A DNA stretch of 64,000 nucleotides from Alg239-R122 sp041746135 (GCA_041746135.1 JBGTHQ010000025.1:1-64000), one strand, 5' to 3'; numbered from the stretch's first letter, positions 50,952-60,119 are shown. Numbers and translations: made by a program. Notes: generated by a model from the letters alone, not told the origin.

Positions 50952-52898
50952 ATGCCTGGTACAGCCCCCGATATCGTAGAACGCGGTGACAAAGTCGGCC
51001 AGCTGACTCACTGCACGGATGCCCAGTACAGCCAACTTTACGCGCGGTCGCTATCCGATCCCGACGGTTTCTGGAGCCTGCAGGCACGGCGCATCGCGTG
51101 GATAAAGACGCCGGAAAAAATTGCCAACTGGTCGTTCGATCCGGTCGATATCCGATGGTATGAAGACGGCATACTCAATATCTGCCAAAGCTGTGTCGAC
51201 GTCCATATACAGGCCGGGCGCAGCGATGTTCGTGCCCTGATATGGGAGGCGGACGAACCCGGCGTCACCCGGTCGCTGACCTATGGCGAACTCTACCTGT
51301 CCGTGCAGAAATTCGCGAACGTGCTGAAAGACATGGGCGTCCGCAAGGGCGACCGAGTTACGCTCTATATGCCGATGATCCTGGAAGGCGCCATCGCCAT
51401 GCTGGCCTGTGCCCGGATCGGTGCGGTGCACAGCGTGGTCTTTGGCGGTTTCTCGCCCGAGGCGCTGGCGGGGCGCATCGCGGATTGCGACAGCCGTTTT
51501 GTCATCACCGCCGACGAAGGCGTGCGCGGCGGCAAGCCGGTGCCGCTGAAAGCCAATGTCGATGCCGCGATCGGCAAGCTGCCGGCTGGATCGGTGGACA
51601 AGGTTCTGGTCGTCAATCACCGCGACAGCGGCGGGGACATGCAATCGGGCCGCGATCTTTGGTATCACGAACAAATCGACCGCGTGGCGGACACCTGTCC
51701 GTGCGAACCGATGCAAGCCGAGGATCCGCTGTTCATCCTCTATACGTCCGGCTCCACGGGCAAACCAAAGGGCGTGCTGCACACTACCGGCGGCTATGCC
51801 GTCTGGACCGCCACCACATTTCATTACACGTTCGACTATCGCCCCGGAGAAGTGTTCTGGTGCACCGCCGATATCGGCTGGGTCACGGGGCACAGCTATA
51901 TTGTCTATGGCCCGTTGCAGAATGGCGCCACCAGCCTGATGTTCGAAGGCATACCCAATTTTCCCGACCATTCGCGCTTCTGGGACATATGCGAACGGCA
52001 CGGGGTCAATATATTCTACACCGCCCCCACCGCCATCCGCGCGCTGATGCGCGAAGGAGGCGCGCCCGTACAGAAACACGACCTGTCCGCGATCCGCCTC
52101 CTCGGCAGCGTCGGCGAACCTATTAATCCGGAGGCGTGGCGCTGGTATTATAAAACCGTCGGCAAAAGCGCATCGCCGATTGTCGATACCTGGTGGCAGA
52201 CCGAAACGGGCGGCATCATGATCACCACCCTGCCCGGCGCGCACGACATGAAACCCGGCAGCGCGGGCCAGCCGTTTTTCGGCATCCAGCCGCAACTGGT
52301 CGATGGCGAGGGCAAAGTGCTGGACGGGGAGACCGAAGGCAATTTGTGCATCACCGGCAGCTGGCCCGGACAGGCGCGCACATTATATGGAGATCATGAC
52401 CGGTTCGTGCAGACCTATTTCAGCACCTATACAGGCAAATATTTTACCGGCGATGGCTGCCGCCGCGATGCCGATGGCTATTACTGGATTACCGGACGGG
52501 TCGACGATGTCATCAACGTGTCGGGTCACCGCATGGGCACGGCCGAAGTGGAATCCGCGCTGGTGCTGCATCCCCATGTGGCCGAGGCCGCAGTGGTCGG
52601 CTATCCACACGATATCAAGGGTCAGGGCATTTATTGCTACGTCACGCTGAATGCGGGGGTCGAAGAGAACGATAACTTGCGCGCCGAACTCAAGCGGCAC
52701 GTTCGCAGCGAGATCGGACCGATCGCCACGCCCGACCATATCCAGTTTGCGCCTGCCCTGCCCAAAACCCGGTCGGGCAAGATCATGCGCCGCATTCTGC
52801 GCAAGATTGCCGATAATGACTATGGGGCGTTGGGCGATACCTCTACATTGGCCGACCCCTCGCTCGTGGAGGACCTGATTGCCGGACGGCGCGGATAA
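50952..52898 (+). CDS. acs: Acetyl-CoA synthetase
   Basis: 648 residues from ATG 50952. The adenylation motif YTSGSTGKPKGVLHTTGGYA, then DTWWQTETGGIMITTLPGA, DGYYWITGRVDDVINVSGHR and the C-terminal acetylatable PKTRSGKIMRRIL are typical Acs, and Lys in the last motif is the regulatory acetylation site. It makes acetyl-CoA from acetate, CoA and ATP. AAAAGAGGAG lies 20 nt upstream, and the longer frame lacks family residues. Confidence 0.96.
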   Translation: MPGTAPDIVERGDKVGQLTHCTDAQYSQLYARSLSDPDGFWSLQARRIAWIKTPEKIANWSFDPVDIRWYEDGILNICQSCVDVHIQAGRSDVRALIWEADEPGVTRSLTYGELYLSVQKFANVLKDMGVRKGDRVTLYMPMILEGAIAMLACARIGAVHSVVFGGFSPEALAGRIADCDSRFVITADEGVRGGKPVPLKANVDAAIGKLPAGSVDKVLVVNHRDSGGDMQSGRDLWYHEQIDRVADTCPCEPMQAEDPLFILYTSGSTGKPKGVLHTTGGYAVWTATTFHYTFDYRPGEVFWCTADIGWVTGHSYIVYGPLQNGATSLMFEGIPNFPDHSRFWDICERHGVNIFYTAPTAIRALMREGGAPVQKHDLSAIRLLGSVGEPINPEAWRWYYKTVGKSASPIVDTWWQTETGGIMITTLPGAHDMKPGSAGQPFFGIQPQLVDGEGKVLDGETEGNLCITGSWPGQARTLYGDHDRFVQTYFSTYTGKYFTGDGCRRDADGYYWITGRVDDVINVSGHRMGTAEVESALVLHPHVAEAAVVGYPHDIKGQGIYCYVTLNAGVEENDNLRAELKRHVRSEIGPIATPDHIQFAPALPKTRSGKIMRRILRKIADNDYGALGDTSTLADPSLVEDLIAGRRG

Positions 52899-52981
52899 GT
52901 CCGGCTGGCAGGAACGAACCGGCCTTACCGCACGTTAGTGTGACTCATCCTACAATATCGACACAAATACAGGGCACTATT

Positions 52982-53524
52982 ATGTTCGACCTTCCATTCA
53001 ACTGGCCCGATCTATATTCTGCGGCGCTGCGTGGCGCCGTTTTGACGCTAGCGGGCTATTTGTGGGTCATCCTGCTGGTCAATATCGTCGGCCTGCGGTC
53101 ATTTTCAAAAATGACATCTTTCGATTTCGTCATGACCGTGGCTATGGGTTCGCTGCTGGCGACGATCGCCACAGTGTCGAGCTGGACCGGATTGGCGCAA
53201 GCGCTGGTTGCGGCGGCGGCGCTGTTCGTTGGGCAGTATATCGTGGCCAGTATACGCAAATCTTCCGACCGGTTTGAAAAGTTTATCCAGAACGAGCCGA
53301 TCCTGCTGATGCGCGACGGAGAGTTTTTCGAGCAGGCGCTCAAACAGACACGGGTCGCAAAAGACGACCTGATCGCAAAACTGCGGGAGGCCAATGTCCT
53401 GCATTTGTCACAGGTTCGCGCCGCCGTACTGGAAGCCACCGGCGACGTTTCGATCCTGCATGGTGACAGTCTTGAAGAGTTCCTGATCGAAGGCGTACGC
53501 GATCCTCGTAACGCTTCCAAGTAA
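52982..53524 (+). CDS. DUF421 / YetF-like membrane protein
   Basis: 180 residues from ATG 52982. Three N-terminal helices (AVLTLAGYLWVILLVNIVGL; DFVMTVAMGSLLATIATV; ALVAAAALFVGQYIV) precede a soluble C-terminal domain (ILLMRDGEFFEQALKQTRVA, DDLIAKLREANVLHLSQVRA) that is characteristic of DUF421/YetF proteins, which have two-domain inward-facing soluble modules. Function unknown; often stress-linked. Confidence 0.9.
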   Translation: MFDLPFNWPDLYSAALRGAVLTLAGYLWVILLVNIVGLRSFSKMTSFDFVMTVAMGSLLATIATVSSWTGLAQALVAAAALFVGQYIVASIRKSSDRFEKFIQNEPILLMRDGEFFEQALKQTRVAKDDLIAKLREANVLHLSQVRAAVLEATGDVSILHGDSLEEFLIEGVRDPRNASK

Positions 53525-53582
53525 GATATAGATACACAGTTACATGGACTTTATAATTCCACGGCTTTAGTTGGGTAAAGCG

Positions 53583-54038
53583 ATGGACAAAAATCGAATC
53601 AACAAACTGACGTTACGGCAAAGGGAATGCCTTGCTCTTGTGGGAGAAGGGTACACGTCGAAAGAAATCGCCCTCAAACTCGAAATTTCTCCGTCCACCG
53701 TTGATAACCATATGCGCACGGCCATGACGGCGCTGGAGGCTACGAGCCGCGCCGATGCGGCCCGGCAATATAGCGCCCATTCGGCTAGTCAGGAATTGAC
53801 TAGTCAACCGCGGGAGCTAGGCGAAGGCGAAGAAAAGGCCACAATGGGGGCGCCCTATGCAGTGATCCTCCCATCGCTGGTCGGGCAACTTATCAAGCCG
53901 CCACCGCTTGGAGGAAAGCCCAACAGGTCATCGCGTTCGGAGAAACTGCTGCGCATACTGCAAGTCGCTTTTTTCTCTCTTATCCTGATAGCTGCAGCAG
54001 CCTTGCTGATATCGGGCATACTGACCTTCCTCAGCTGA
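53583..54038 (+). CDS. LuxR-type HTH regulator with C-terminal membrane helix
   Basis: 151 residues from ATG 53583. LTLRQRECLALVGEGYTSKE and IALKLEISPSTVDNHMRTAM form a complete LuxR/FixJ HTH. After a polar linker, a single hydrophobic C-terminal helix (VAFFSLILIAAAALLISGIL) could anchor it in the inner membrane, leaving the HTH cytoplasmic. No receiver or autoinducer domain is present, so how it senses is unknown. The next two genes may be its partners. Confidence 0.88.
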   Translation: MDKNRINKLTLRQRECLALVGEGYTSKEIALKLEISPSTVDNHMRTAMTALEATSRADAARQYSAHSASQELTSQPRELGEGEEKATMGAPYAVILPSLVGQLIKPPPLGGKPNRSSRSEKLLRILQVAFFSLILIAAAALLISGILTFLS

Positions 54039-54087
54039 CCCCCGAACACGCGGCATACATATATTCGGTCAAGCCAAAGGAAAAGCT

Positions 54088-54462
54088 ATGTTCGAAATTA
54101 AACACTCCATCGGAGCCGTGGTCGCGAGCGACACGCAAAACCTGTGCGCATCGATCGATATGGCCCTGCTCGACAGCTCTTCGTTAATTGCATCGGTCAT
54201 AGAGGGAAGCGCCGATAGCAAATTGCCCATTTCCGTAAGCCAGAAGCTGCTTCAAAGCGCGGCGGCCAGCGTTTCCCACCTCGTTTCGGGCCGGGCGGAA
54301 CTTGCCAATACGGTCGCCGAACTCGCCAGAATCCAGTGCCGATCCTCACTGTCAGAAACAAATTTCGGCTGTCCTGAATCGCCTCCCATGGCCCAAGGAT
54401 TTTTAAATGATACGCCGTGCGCATCGCAGCAGCTCAAAGCCGAAAGACAGACCGTAACTTGA
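54088..54462 (+). CDS. Hypothetical protein
   Basis: 124 residues; AAAGGAAAAG is 5 nt upstream. The sequence is alanine/serine-rich and amphipathic (DMALLDSSSLIASVIEGSAD, LQSAAASVSHLVSGRAELAN) with three cysteines at the end, and has no signal or transmembrane helix. No family recognised. It lies between a LuxR-like regulator and a membrane protein on the same strand. Confidence 0.6.
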   Translation: MFEIKHSIGAVVASDTQNLCASIDMALLDSSSLIASVIEGSADSKLPISVSQKLLQSAAASVSHLVSGRAELANTVAELARIQCRSSLSETNFGCPESPPMAQGFLNDTPCASQQLKAERQTVT

Positions 54463-54493
54463 AACGGCGATCGCCATTTTACAGGTGCGCCGC

Positions 54494-54934
54494 ATGCTGA
54501 TGGTATTCCTGCTGTTCTGGACTCTGGTCCTGCTGAGCTGCGCCTATGCCTCGATCACGGGCGGGCCGGATGGAAGGCGGGCATCGGCTCTTGTCATTCT
54601 CGCCTCGCTGGCGTCAATAACGGGCGGGGGTTCGGAAAACTGGATCCAAACGCAATATCAGGTTTTCATTGTCGACGGGATCATGCTGATCGCACTGGTC
54701 GCCATAGCCTTGCATAGCAAATCATACTGGCCCATTTGGATGTCAGCTTTCCAGTTCAACGCGGTGGGCACACATATCGCGACTTTTGTGTCGCAGGACT
54801 ATGCCGCCAGTATTTATCGCGGGCTGAGCGGTTTCTGGGCCCTCCCAGCCATATTATCGATGGTCATCGGTATCTATCTGGACAATGCCGCGGGATGGAA
54901 GCGGGGCGACCCCACAAAAGTCATGCCGATATAA
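54494..54934 (+). CDS. Hypothetical four-helix membrane protein
   Basis: 146 residues from ATG 54494 (AGGTG about 6 nt upstream; GTG 54485 is possible). Four hydrophobic stretches (MVFLLFWTLVLLSCAYASI; SALVILASLASITGG; VDGIMLIALVAIALHS; GFWALPAILSMVIGIYL) suggest a small inner-membrane protein. Motifs such as QTQYQVFIVD and ATFVSQDYAAS are not from a family I know. Placed after a LuxR-type gene and a small unknown, so possibly part of one unit. Confidence 0.65.
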   Translation: MLMVFLLFWTLVLLSCAYASITGGPDGRRASALVILASLASITGGGSENWIQTQYQVFIVDGIMLIALVAIALHSKSYWPIWMSAFQFNAVGTHIATFVSQDYAASIYRGLSGFWALPAILSMVIGIYLDNAAGWKRGDPTKVMPI

Positions 54935-54995
54935 TATGCATAGGCACCGGCGCAAAAGGCCGGCACCACAGAGAACCACAGGCAAACACAGTAGT

Positions 54996-55065
54996 GGAAA
55001 TGTTGGAGCCTAGCGGGATCGAACCTCTTCAGACCGCTTGCCAGTCTGAAGCACAAAGACCAGCG
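54996..55065 (-). pseudogene. Degenerate tRNA-Ala 3'-half duplicate
   Basis: Bases 54996-55025 repeat the 3' part of the neighbouring tRNA-Ala (plus flank) with one mismatch in 30. Beyond it lies an anticodon-arm-like hairpin (CTTCAGAC / GTCTGAAG) whose loop still contains TGGCA, but the T-arm junction lacks the seven bases TCAGCGG and the 3' end reads ACA rather than CCA. It is a non-functional tRNA remnant. Confidence 0.7.
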
Positions 55066-55116
55066 GTTTGAGCCAGGTCGCCCGGACGCATCCCCCAACA
55101 ATCGAAATATAGGAAA

Positions 55117-55192
55117 TGGTGGAGCCTAGCGGGATCGAACCGCTGACCTCTTCGCTGCCAGCGAAGCGCTCTCCCAGCTGAGCTAAGGCCCC
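55117..55192 (-). tRNA. tRNA-Ala (anticodon GGC)
   Basis: A 76-nt cloverleaf on the minus strand. The acceptor stem pairs GGGGCCT with AGGCTCC, the last pair being a G-T wobble. The D-arm is TAGCTCAGCTGGGAGAGC, the anticodon arm CTTCGCTGGCAGCGAAG has loop anticodon GGC, and the T-arm is GCGGTTCGATCCCGC. CCA is genome-encoded. Conserved place next to TIGR02300, aroA and cmk. Confidence 0.97.
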
Positions 55193-55307
55193 ATATTACG
55201 CCTTCTCATGATACGAATTCATGATTCTTACTGCGCGGGAAGTCTCTTTAGTGCAGCGGGCGGCAGGATTGCAAGATGCAATAGGCCGCCGCCCGCACTA
55301 AATCAAA

Positions 55308-55625
55308 TCAGGTGTCTTCTTTGTCGCCGTCGTCCGCCTTGGTCACGCCCAGATCGTCGTCGCCGCCCAGGTCGATATCGTTATCGGGCGAATCGTCATC
55401 CTCGTCGATATCCGCATCGACATCGTCGGCCAGATCGCTGTCATTGGCCTTTTCCTTCTTGGCCGGGTCTTCGAACGGCATCGGCTGTTTCGATTTGAGC
55501 ACGGGCTCAGGCTGCCATTCATTGCCGCATTCGATGCAGACGGCGGGATCGTCCTTGCCCAGATCGTAAAAGCGCGTGCCGCATTTGGGGCAGCTCTGCT
55601 TTGTTCCCCATTCAGGTTTAACCAT
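55308..55625 (-). CDS. TIGR02300 family protein
   Basis: 105 residues from ATG 55625. MVKPEWGTKQSCPKCGTRFY, with two CxxC zinc-ribbon pairs (CPKC, CIEC), and an acidic tail (DDVDADIDEDDDSPD) are the TIGR02300 hallmarks. Alphaproteobacterial, function unknown, usually beside tRNA-Ala and aroA as here. The longer frame upstream is not family-like. Confidence 0.93.
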   Translation of the reverse strand: MVKPEWGTKQSCPKCGTRFYDLGKDDPAVCIECGNEWQPEPVLKSKQPMPFEDPAKKEKANDSDLADDVDADIDEDDDSPDNDIDLGGDDDLGVTKADDGDKEDT

Positions 55626-55777
55626 GGTTGCTCTCAATCTTTCAAAAGTAAAATTCGGATGCGGCAAATAATTTACCGGCAATTTGGCGTGCGCCTTGCC
55701 ATAGCTTGGCCGCACTGTCAAAAGCCAGTTGTTTAATTTCCCGTCTCGAGTTGGGCAGATAGGCAGAATTCACGCCA

Positions 55778-57121
55778 ATGCAAGATAACAGCCCCCGAAA
55801 TTCCGGCCGGGCCTTTGTGCCGGGTGGGCCCTTGCGCGGCACAATCCGCGTGCCGGGCGACAAATCCATCTCGCACCGAGCCCTGATGCTGTCCGCGCTG
55901 GCGATTGGCGAAAGCCGGATCTCTGGGTTGCTGGAGGGCGAGGACGTGCTTTCCACGGCAGCGGCCTTGCGCGCCATGGGTGCGGATATACAGCGCCAGG
56001 ATGTCGGCACATGGATCGTGCACGGCGTCGGCACCGGCGGGCTGATGCAACCCGATCAGGCGCTCGATATGGGCAATAGCGGCACGTCGGCACGGCTCTT
56101 AATGGGGGTGCTTGCCAGCCACAACCTGACCGTCAGCATGACCGGCGACACCTCGCTCTCCGGTCGGCCGATGGCACGGGTAACCGAGCCGCTTAGTCAA
56201 ATGGGCGCCGAGTTCACAACAAGCCCCGGCGTTACGTTGCCGCTAATGCTGCGCGGAATCGTTCCTGCCGTGCCGATCGCATACCACCTGCCCGTGGCCT
56301 CGGCGCAGGTGAAGTCGGCGATATTGCTCGCCGGGCTCAACACACCGGGCATCACCCGGGTGATCGAACCCGTGCCGACCCGCGACCATAGCGAACGGAT
56401 GCTCAAGGGCTTTGGCGCGGACATAAAGGTGGAAACCGATGCCGACGGTGTGCGCACAATAAGCCTGCAGGGCTATGCCGAATTGCAGCCGCAAAATATC
56501 ATCGTGCCGGGCGATCCCTCCTCCGCCGCCTTTTTCATGGTGGCGGCGCTGATCGTGCCGGACAGCGATCTGATCATCGAAAATGTCGGCATCAACCCGA
56601 CACGGGCGGGCCTGATCACGCTGCTCCGGCAAATGGGCGGCGACATCACGCTGATAGACGAGCGCGAAGTTGGCGGCGAACCCGTGGCCGACCTGCATGT
56701 CAGATATAGCCGTTTGCAGGGCATTACCATTGACCCCGAAATCGCGCCGAGTATGATTGACGAATTTCCGGTATTTTTTATTGCCGCTGCGCAAGCCAAA
56801 GGCACGACCGTAACGACCGGTCTGGAAGAACTGCGCGTCAAGGAATCCGACCGGCTGGCTGTGATGGCCAAAGGATTGCAGTATATCGGCGTGCAGGTTC
56901 ACGAAAGCGAAGATGGCCTCACGATAAAAGGCCGCGATGGCGCGCCCTTTGCCGCGGTATCCGATAGCAGCATCGACGCATCGCTCGACCACCGTATCGC
57001 GATGAGCTTCGCAATTGCCGGCCTCGCCTCGCAAAACGGCGTGACGATCGACGACGTCAGTCCCATCGCCACCAGTTTTCCCGATTTTGAAGCGCTCATC
57101 ACCCAAGCGCAGGAGTATTAA
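55778..57121 (+). CDS. aroA: 3-phosphoshikimate 1-carboxyvinyltransferase (EPSP synthase, class II-like)
   Basis: 447 residues. RVPGDKSISHRALMLSALAI, MGNSGTSARLLMGVLA, LSGRPMARVTEPLSQMGAEF, SAQVKSAILLAGLNTPG, ERMLKGFGADIKVE and DEFPVFFIAAAQAKG, with LRVKESDRLAVM, cover the EPSPS active site. The sequence is closer to the CP4-type class II form than to the E. coli form. Shikimate pathway, cytosol. Followed by a CBU_0592-like gene and cmk in a tight run. Confidence 0.96.
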   Translation: MQDNSPRNSGRAFVPGGPLRGTIRVPGDKSISHRALMLSALAIGESRISGLLEGEDVLSTAAALRAMGADIQRQDVGTWIVHGVGTGGLMQPDQALDMGNSGTSARLLMGVLASHNLTVSMTGDTSLSGRPMARVTEPLSQMGAEFTTSPGVTLPLMLRGIVPAVPIAYHLPVASAQVKSAILLAGLNTPGITRVIEPVPTRDHSERMLKGFGADIKVETDADGVRTISLQGYAELQPQNIIVPGDPSSAAFFMVAALIVPDSDLIIENVGINPTRAGLITLLRQMGGDITLIDEREVGGEPVADLHVRYSRLQGITIDPEIAPSMIDEFPVFFIAAAQAKGTTVTTGLEELRVKESDRLAVMAKGLQYIGVQVHESEDGLTIKGRDGAPFAAVSDSSIDASLDHRIAMSFAIAGLASQNGVTIDDVSPIATSFPDFEALITQAQEY

Positions 57122-57376
57122 ATGGATATAGCAGATATTTTCGGCGCCATCGGATCAATCCTGATCCTGCTCGCTTTCGCCTATGTCAACGTGCTGAAAC
57201 GTGCGCCGGACATTCCCTTTAACGTTATGAACCTGCTTGGCGCGGCCGGGCTCGCGGTGTCGCTGTATATCAATTACAACTTGCCGGTGCTGATACTCGA
57301 GATAACGTGGATGGCGATTGCGCTTTATGGTATTGTGTCGATCATGCGCAGCGAGAGCAAGGAAAGCCCGGCCTGA
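57122..57376 (+). CDS. CBU_0592-family small membrane protein
   Basis: 84 residues with three hydrophobic segments (FGAIGSILILLAFAYV; NLLGAAGLAVSLYINY; VLILEITWMAIALYGIVSI), and the typical PFNVMNLLGAAGL motif of the CBU_0592 family. Function unknown. It starts directly after aroA and its stop overlaps the cmk start, so it is in one operon. Confidence 0.85.
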   Translation: MDIADIFGAIGSILILLAFAYVNVLKRAPDIPFNVMNLLGAAGLAVSLYINYNLPVLILEITWMAIALYGIVSIMRSESKESPA

Positions 57377-58005
57377 TGCCGGTGATCGCGGTCGATGGTC
57401 CCAGCGCCTCGGGCAAGGGCACGATTGCCCGCGCACTGGCCGCGCATTTTTCCCTGCCCTGTCTCGATACCGGATTGCTGTACCGCGCGGTGGGTTTGAC
57501 CGTCGCGCACGGGGTCGGAAATCCCGATGACGAGGCCGATGCACTGGCGGCATGCGATTTTCCCGATATCCTGCTCGACGATCCCGAGCTTCGGTCGGAA
57601 GCGACGGGCGGGCTGGCCAGCCGCGTATCGGTTCATCCTGCCGTGCGCACCGCGCTGCTCGCGCGGCAGCGGGTTTTTGCAGGTCAGGTCGGCGGGGCCG
57701 TTCTGGATGGCCGCGATATCGGTACGGTGATCGCCCCCGGCGCAGATGCCAAACTATTCGTGACGGCCTCGGCCCAAAGACGCGCCGCGCGCCGGACGAA
57801 GGAAATGCACGCACATGGACTTGACCCCGACCATGCCGCCATACTTGCCGATATCGAGGCGCGCGACCGGCGCGATCGCGAGCGTCTCGCCGCTCCGCTC
57901 CGCCCTGCAGCAGATGCGCTCTTGCTAGATACCAGCGATTTGACTATAGACGCAGCCGTTCAAAGGGCCATCGCCCTGGTGAGCGGCAAAATCGCAGGCG
58001 CGTGA
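57376..58005 (+). CDS. cmk: Cytidylate kinase
   Basis: 209 residues from ATG 57376 overlapping the previous stop (TGATG). The P-loop is DGPSASGKGTIARAL, then CLDTGLLYRAVGL, VLDGRDIGTVIAP and the LID RDRRDRERLAAPLRPA, the CMP-kinase pattern. It phosphorylates CMP/dCMP. It precedes rpsA as in most proteobacteria. Confidence 0.96.
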   Translation: MPVIAVDGPSASGKGTIARALAAHFSLPCLDTGLLYRAVGLTVAHGVGNPDDEADALAACDFPDILLDDPELRSEATGGLASRVSVHPAVRTALLARQRVFAGQVGGAVLDGRDIGTVIAPGADAKLFVTASAQRRAARRTKEMHAHGLDPDHAAILADIEARDRRDRERLAAPLRPAADALLLDTSDLTIDAAVQRAIALVSGKIAGA

Positions 58006-58169
58006 GTATCACGCGCATTCGCTAACGGAAATATCCGGCGCACACGAGGCAAGGCATTAGCTTTACCCCGCCATGCGCCTTTTCGTGTATGCTGCCAGTC
58101 ACCAAAACGCGGTGATTCTGCGGACGCCGTATGCATATTCGGTGCGTGCGGCAGTTTTGGCCAAGACCA

Positions 58170-58191
58170 CCGGAACCAACCGGTTGGCCGG
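58170..58191 (+). promoter_or_regulatory. Palindromic stem in the rpsA leader
   Basis: The core CCAACCGGTTGG is a perfect 12-bp palindrome flanked by CCGG on both sides, ending 26 bp before the rpsA ATG. A hairpin here would sit beside the ribosome-binding region. The 212-bp leader between cmk and rpsA has no gene. It may serve S1 autoregulation, but this is an inference from position. Confidence 0.35.
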
Positions 58192-58217
58192 AAAAAGCAG
58201 TTACAGGAAACACATAT

Positions 58218-59915
58218 ATGGCCTCTACGGCAAATCCCACGCGCGATGATTTTGAAGCGCTGTTAAACGAATCACTTGGCGGCGAAGACGTCGGTTTTGA
58301 AGGACGGGTCGTCAAAGGTACCGTCACCGGAATTGAAAATGATAAAGCCGTTATCGATGTAGGCTTGAAATCGGAGGGCCGCGTCGCCCTTCGCGAATTC
58401 GCCGCACCGGGTCAGAAAGCCGATCTGAAAATCGGCGACGAAGTCGAAGTCTATGTCGACCGCGTCGAAAATGCCGACGGCGAAGCGATGCTGTCGCGCG
58501 ACCGCGCCCGCCGCGAAGCCGCATGGGACAAGCTGGAAAGCGAATTTGGCGAAACAGCCCGCGTCGAAGGCGTTATCTTTGGCCGCGTCAAGGGCGGTTT
58601 TACCGTCGATCTTGACGGCGCCGTCGCCTTCCTGCCCGGCAGCCAGGTCGATATCCGTCCGGTGCGCGACGTACAGCCGCTGATGGACATCCCGCAGCCT
58701 TTCCAGATCCTGAAAATGGATCGTCGCCGCGGCAATATCGTTGTGTCGCGCCGTGCCATTCTCGAGGAAACCCGCGCCGAACAGCGCAGCGACCTGATCA
58801 AGGATCTGGGCGAAGGCCAGACGATCGAGGGCGTGGTCAAGAATATCACCGATTACGGTGCGTTCGTCGATCTGGGCGGCATCGATGGCTTGCTCCACGT
58901 CACCGACATGAGCTACAAGCGCATCAACCACCCGAGCGAAATCATCAATATTGGCGACAAGGTCAATGTGCAGATCATCCGCATCAACGAGGAAACGCAG
59001 CGTATCTCGCTGGGCATGAAGCAGCTGGAAAGCGATCCGTGGGATGGCGCTTCCGCCAAATATCCTGTCGGCGCCAAGCTGAGCGGCACCGTAACCAACA
59101 TTACCGAATATGGGGCGTTCATTGAGCTTGAGGCCGGAATAGAAGGTCTGGTCCACGTTTCCGAAATGAGCTGGACCAAGAAAAACGTACATCCCGGCAA
59201 GATCGTTTCGACCAGCCAGGAAGTCGATGTCATCGTGCTTGAAGTCGATACGGAAAAACGCCGCATCTCGCTTGGCCTCAAACAGGCGCAGAGCAATCCG
59301 TGGGATTCGTTCGCGGACAAATATCCTGTCGGCACCGAAGTCGAGGGCGAAGTTAAGAACGCCACCGAATTCGGTCTGTTCATCGGCCTCGACGGCGACG
59401 TCGATGGCATGGTGCACATGTCCGATATCGCATGGGGAATTTCGGGCGAAGACGCGCTCAACCTGCACCGCAAGGGCGAACAGGTCAAAGCCGTGGTTCT
59501 CGATATCGATGCCGAAAAGGAACGTATCTCGCTGGGTATGAAACAGCTTGAAAAAGGTGCACCGGCTGTTGGCGGAACCGACGGTTCGCTCAAGCGCAAC
59601 GATATCGTGACCGTCACCGTTTTGGAAGTCCGCGATGGCGGACTTGAAGTGCAGGCAGGCGACGATGGCGCAACCGGCTTTATCAAACGCAGCGATCTGG
59701 GCCGTGACCGGGACGAGCAACGTCCCGACCGTTTTCAGGTCGGTCAGAAGCTCGACGCGATGGTCACCGGTTTCGATCGTTCGAAAAAACCGAACTTCTC
59801 GATCAAAGCTTACCAGCTCCGGGAAGAAAAACAGGCTGTCGAACAATATGGTTCATCCGACTCCGGTGCGAGCCTGGGCGACATTTTGGGTGAAGCGCTG
59901 AAAAAGAAAGATTGA
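58218..59915 (+). CDS. rpsA: 30S ribosomal protein S1
   Basis: 565 residues with six S1/OB-fold repeats, for example GRVVKGTVTGIENDKAVIDV, VVKNITDYGAFVDLGGIDGL and SGTVTNITEYGAFIELEAGI. HVTDMSYKRINHPSEI, HVSEMSWTKKNVHPGKI and HMSDIAWG are the typical repeat ends. ATG 58218 follows AGGA about 10 nt upstream. It unwinds and binds mRNA for translation initiation. A strong terminator follows. Confidence 0.97.
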   Translation: MASTANPTRDDFEALLNESLGGEDVGFEGRVVKGTVTGIENDKAVIDVGLKSEGRVALREFAAPGQKADLKIGDEVEVYVDRVENADGEAMLSRDRARREAAWDKLESEFGETARVEGVIFGRVKGGFTVDLDGAVAFLPGSQVDIRPVRDVQPLMDIPQPFQILKMDRRRGNIVVSRRAILEETRAEQRSDLIKDLGEGQTIEGVVKNITDYGAFVDLGGIDGLLHVTDMSYKRINHPSEIINIGDKVNVQIIRINEETQRISLGMKQLESDPWDGASAKYPVGAKLSGTVTNITEYGAFIELEAGIEGLVHVSEMSWTKKNVHPGKIVSTSQEVDVIVLEVDTEKRRISLGLKQAQSNPWDSFADKYPVGTEVEGEVKNATEFGLFIGLDGDVDGMVHMSDIAWGISGEDALNLHRKGEQVKAVVLDIDAEKERISLGMKQLEKGAPAVGGTDGSLKRNDIVTVTVLEVRDGGLEVQAGDDGATGFIKRSDLGRDRDEQRPDRFQVGQKLDAMVTGFDRSKKPNFSIKAYQLREEKQAVEQYGSSDSGASLGDILGEALKKKD

Positions 59916-59944
59916 TCGGATACAACCGATCATTTGAATATCTA

Positions 59945-59975
59945 AAAAGGGTGCCTGTAATGGGTGCCCTTTTTT
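59945..59975 (+). terminator. Intrinsic terminator of rpsA
   Basis: AAAAGGGTGCC and GGTGCCCTTTT form an 11-bp stem (two G-T wobbles) with a 7-nt loop, closed by a T-run, 29 bp after the rpsA stop. Confidence 0.9.
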
Positions 59976-60119
59976 GGGAGTGGCACTGCAAAAAAAATCA
60001 CAATAACACAATTGCAAAAGCATAGTATTTCTGCCAGTTTATGTAATCGGAATGAAATATAATTTCTGGCTACTGCGGCACATAACGAGGCCGCGGAGTT
60101 AACGAGGAAGGAAAAACAA

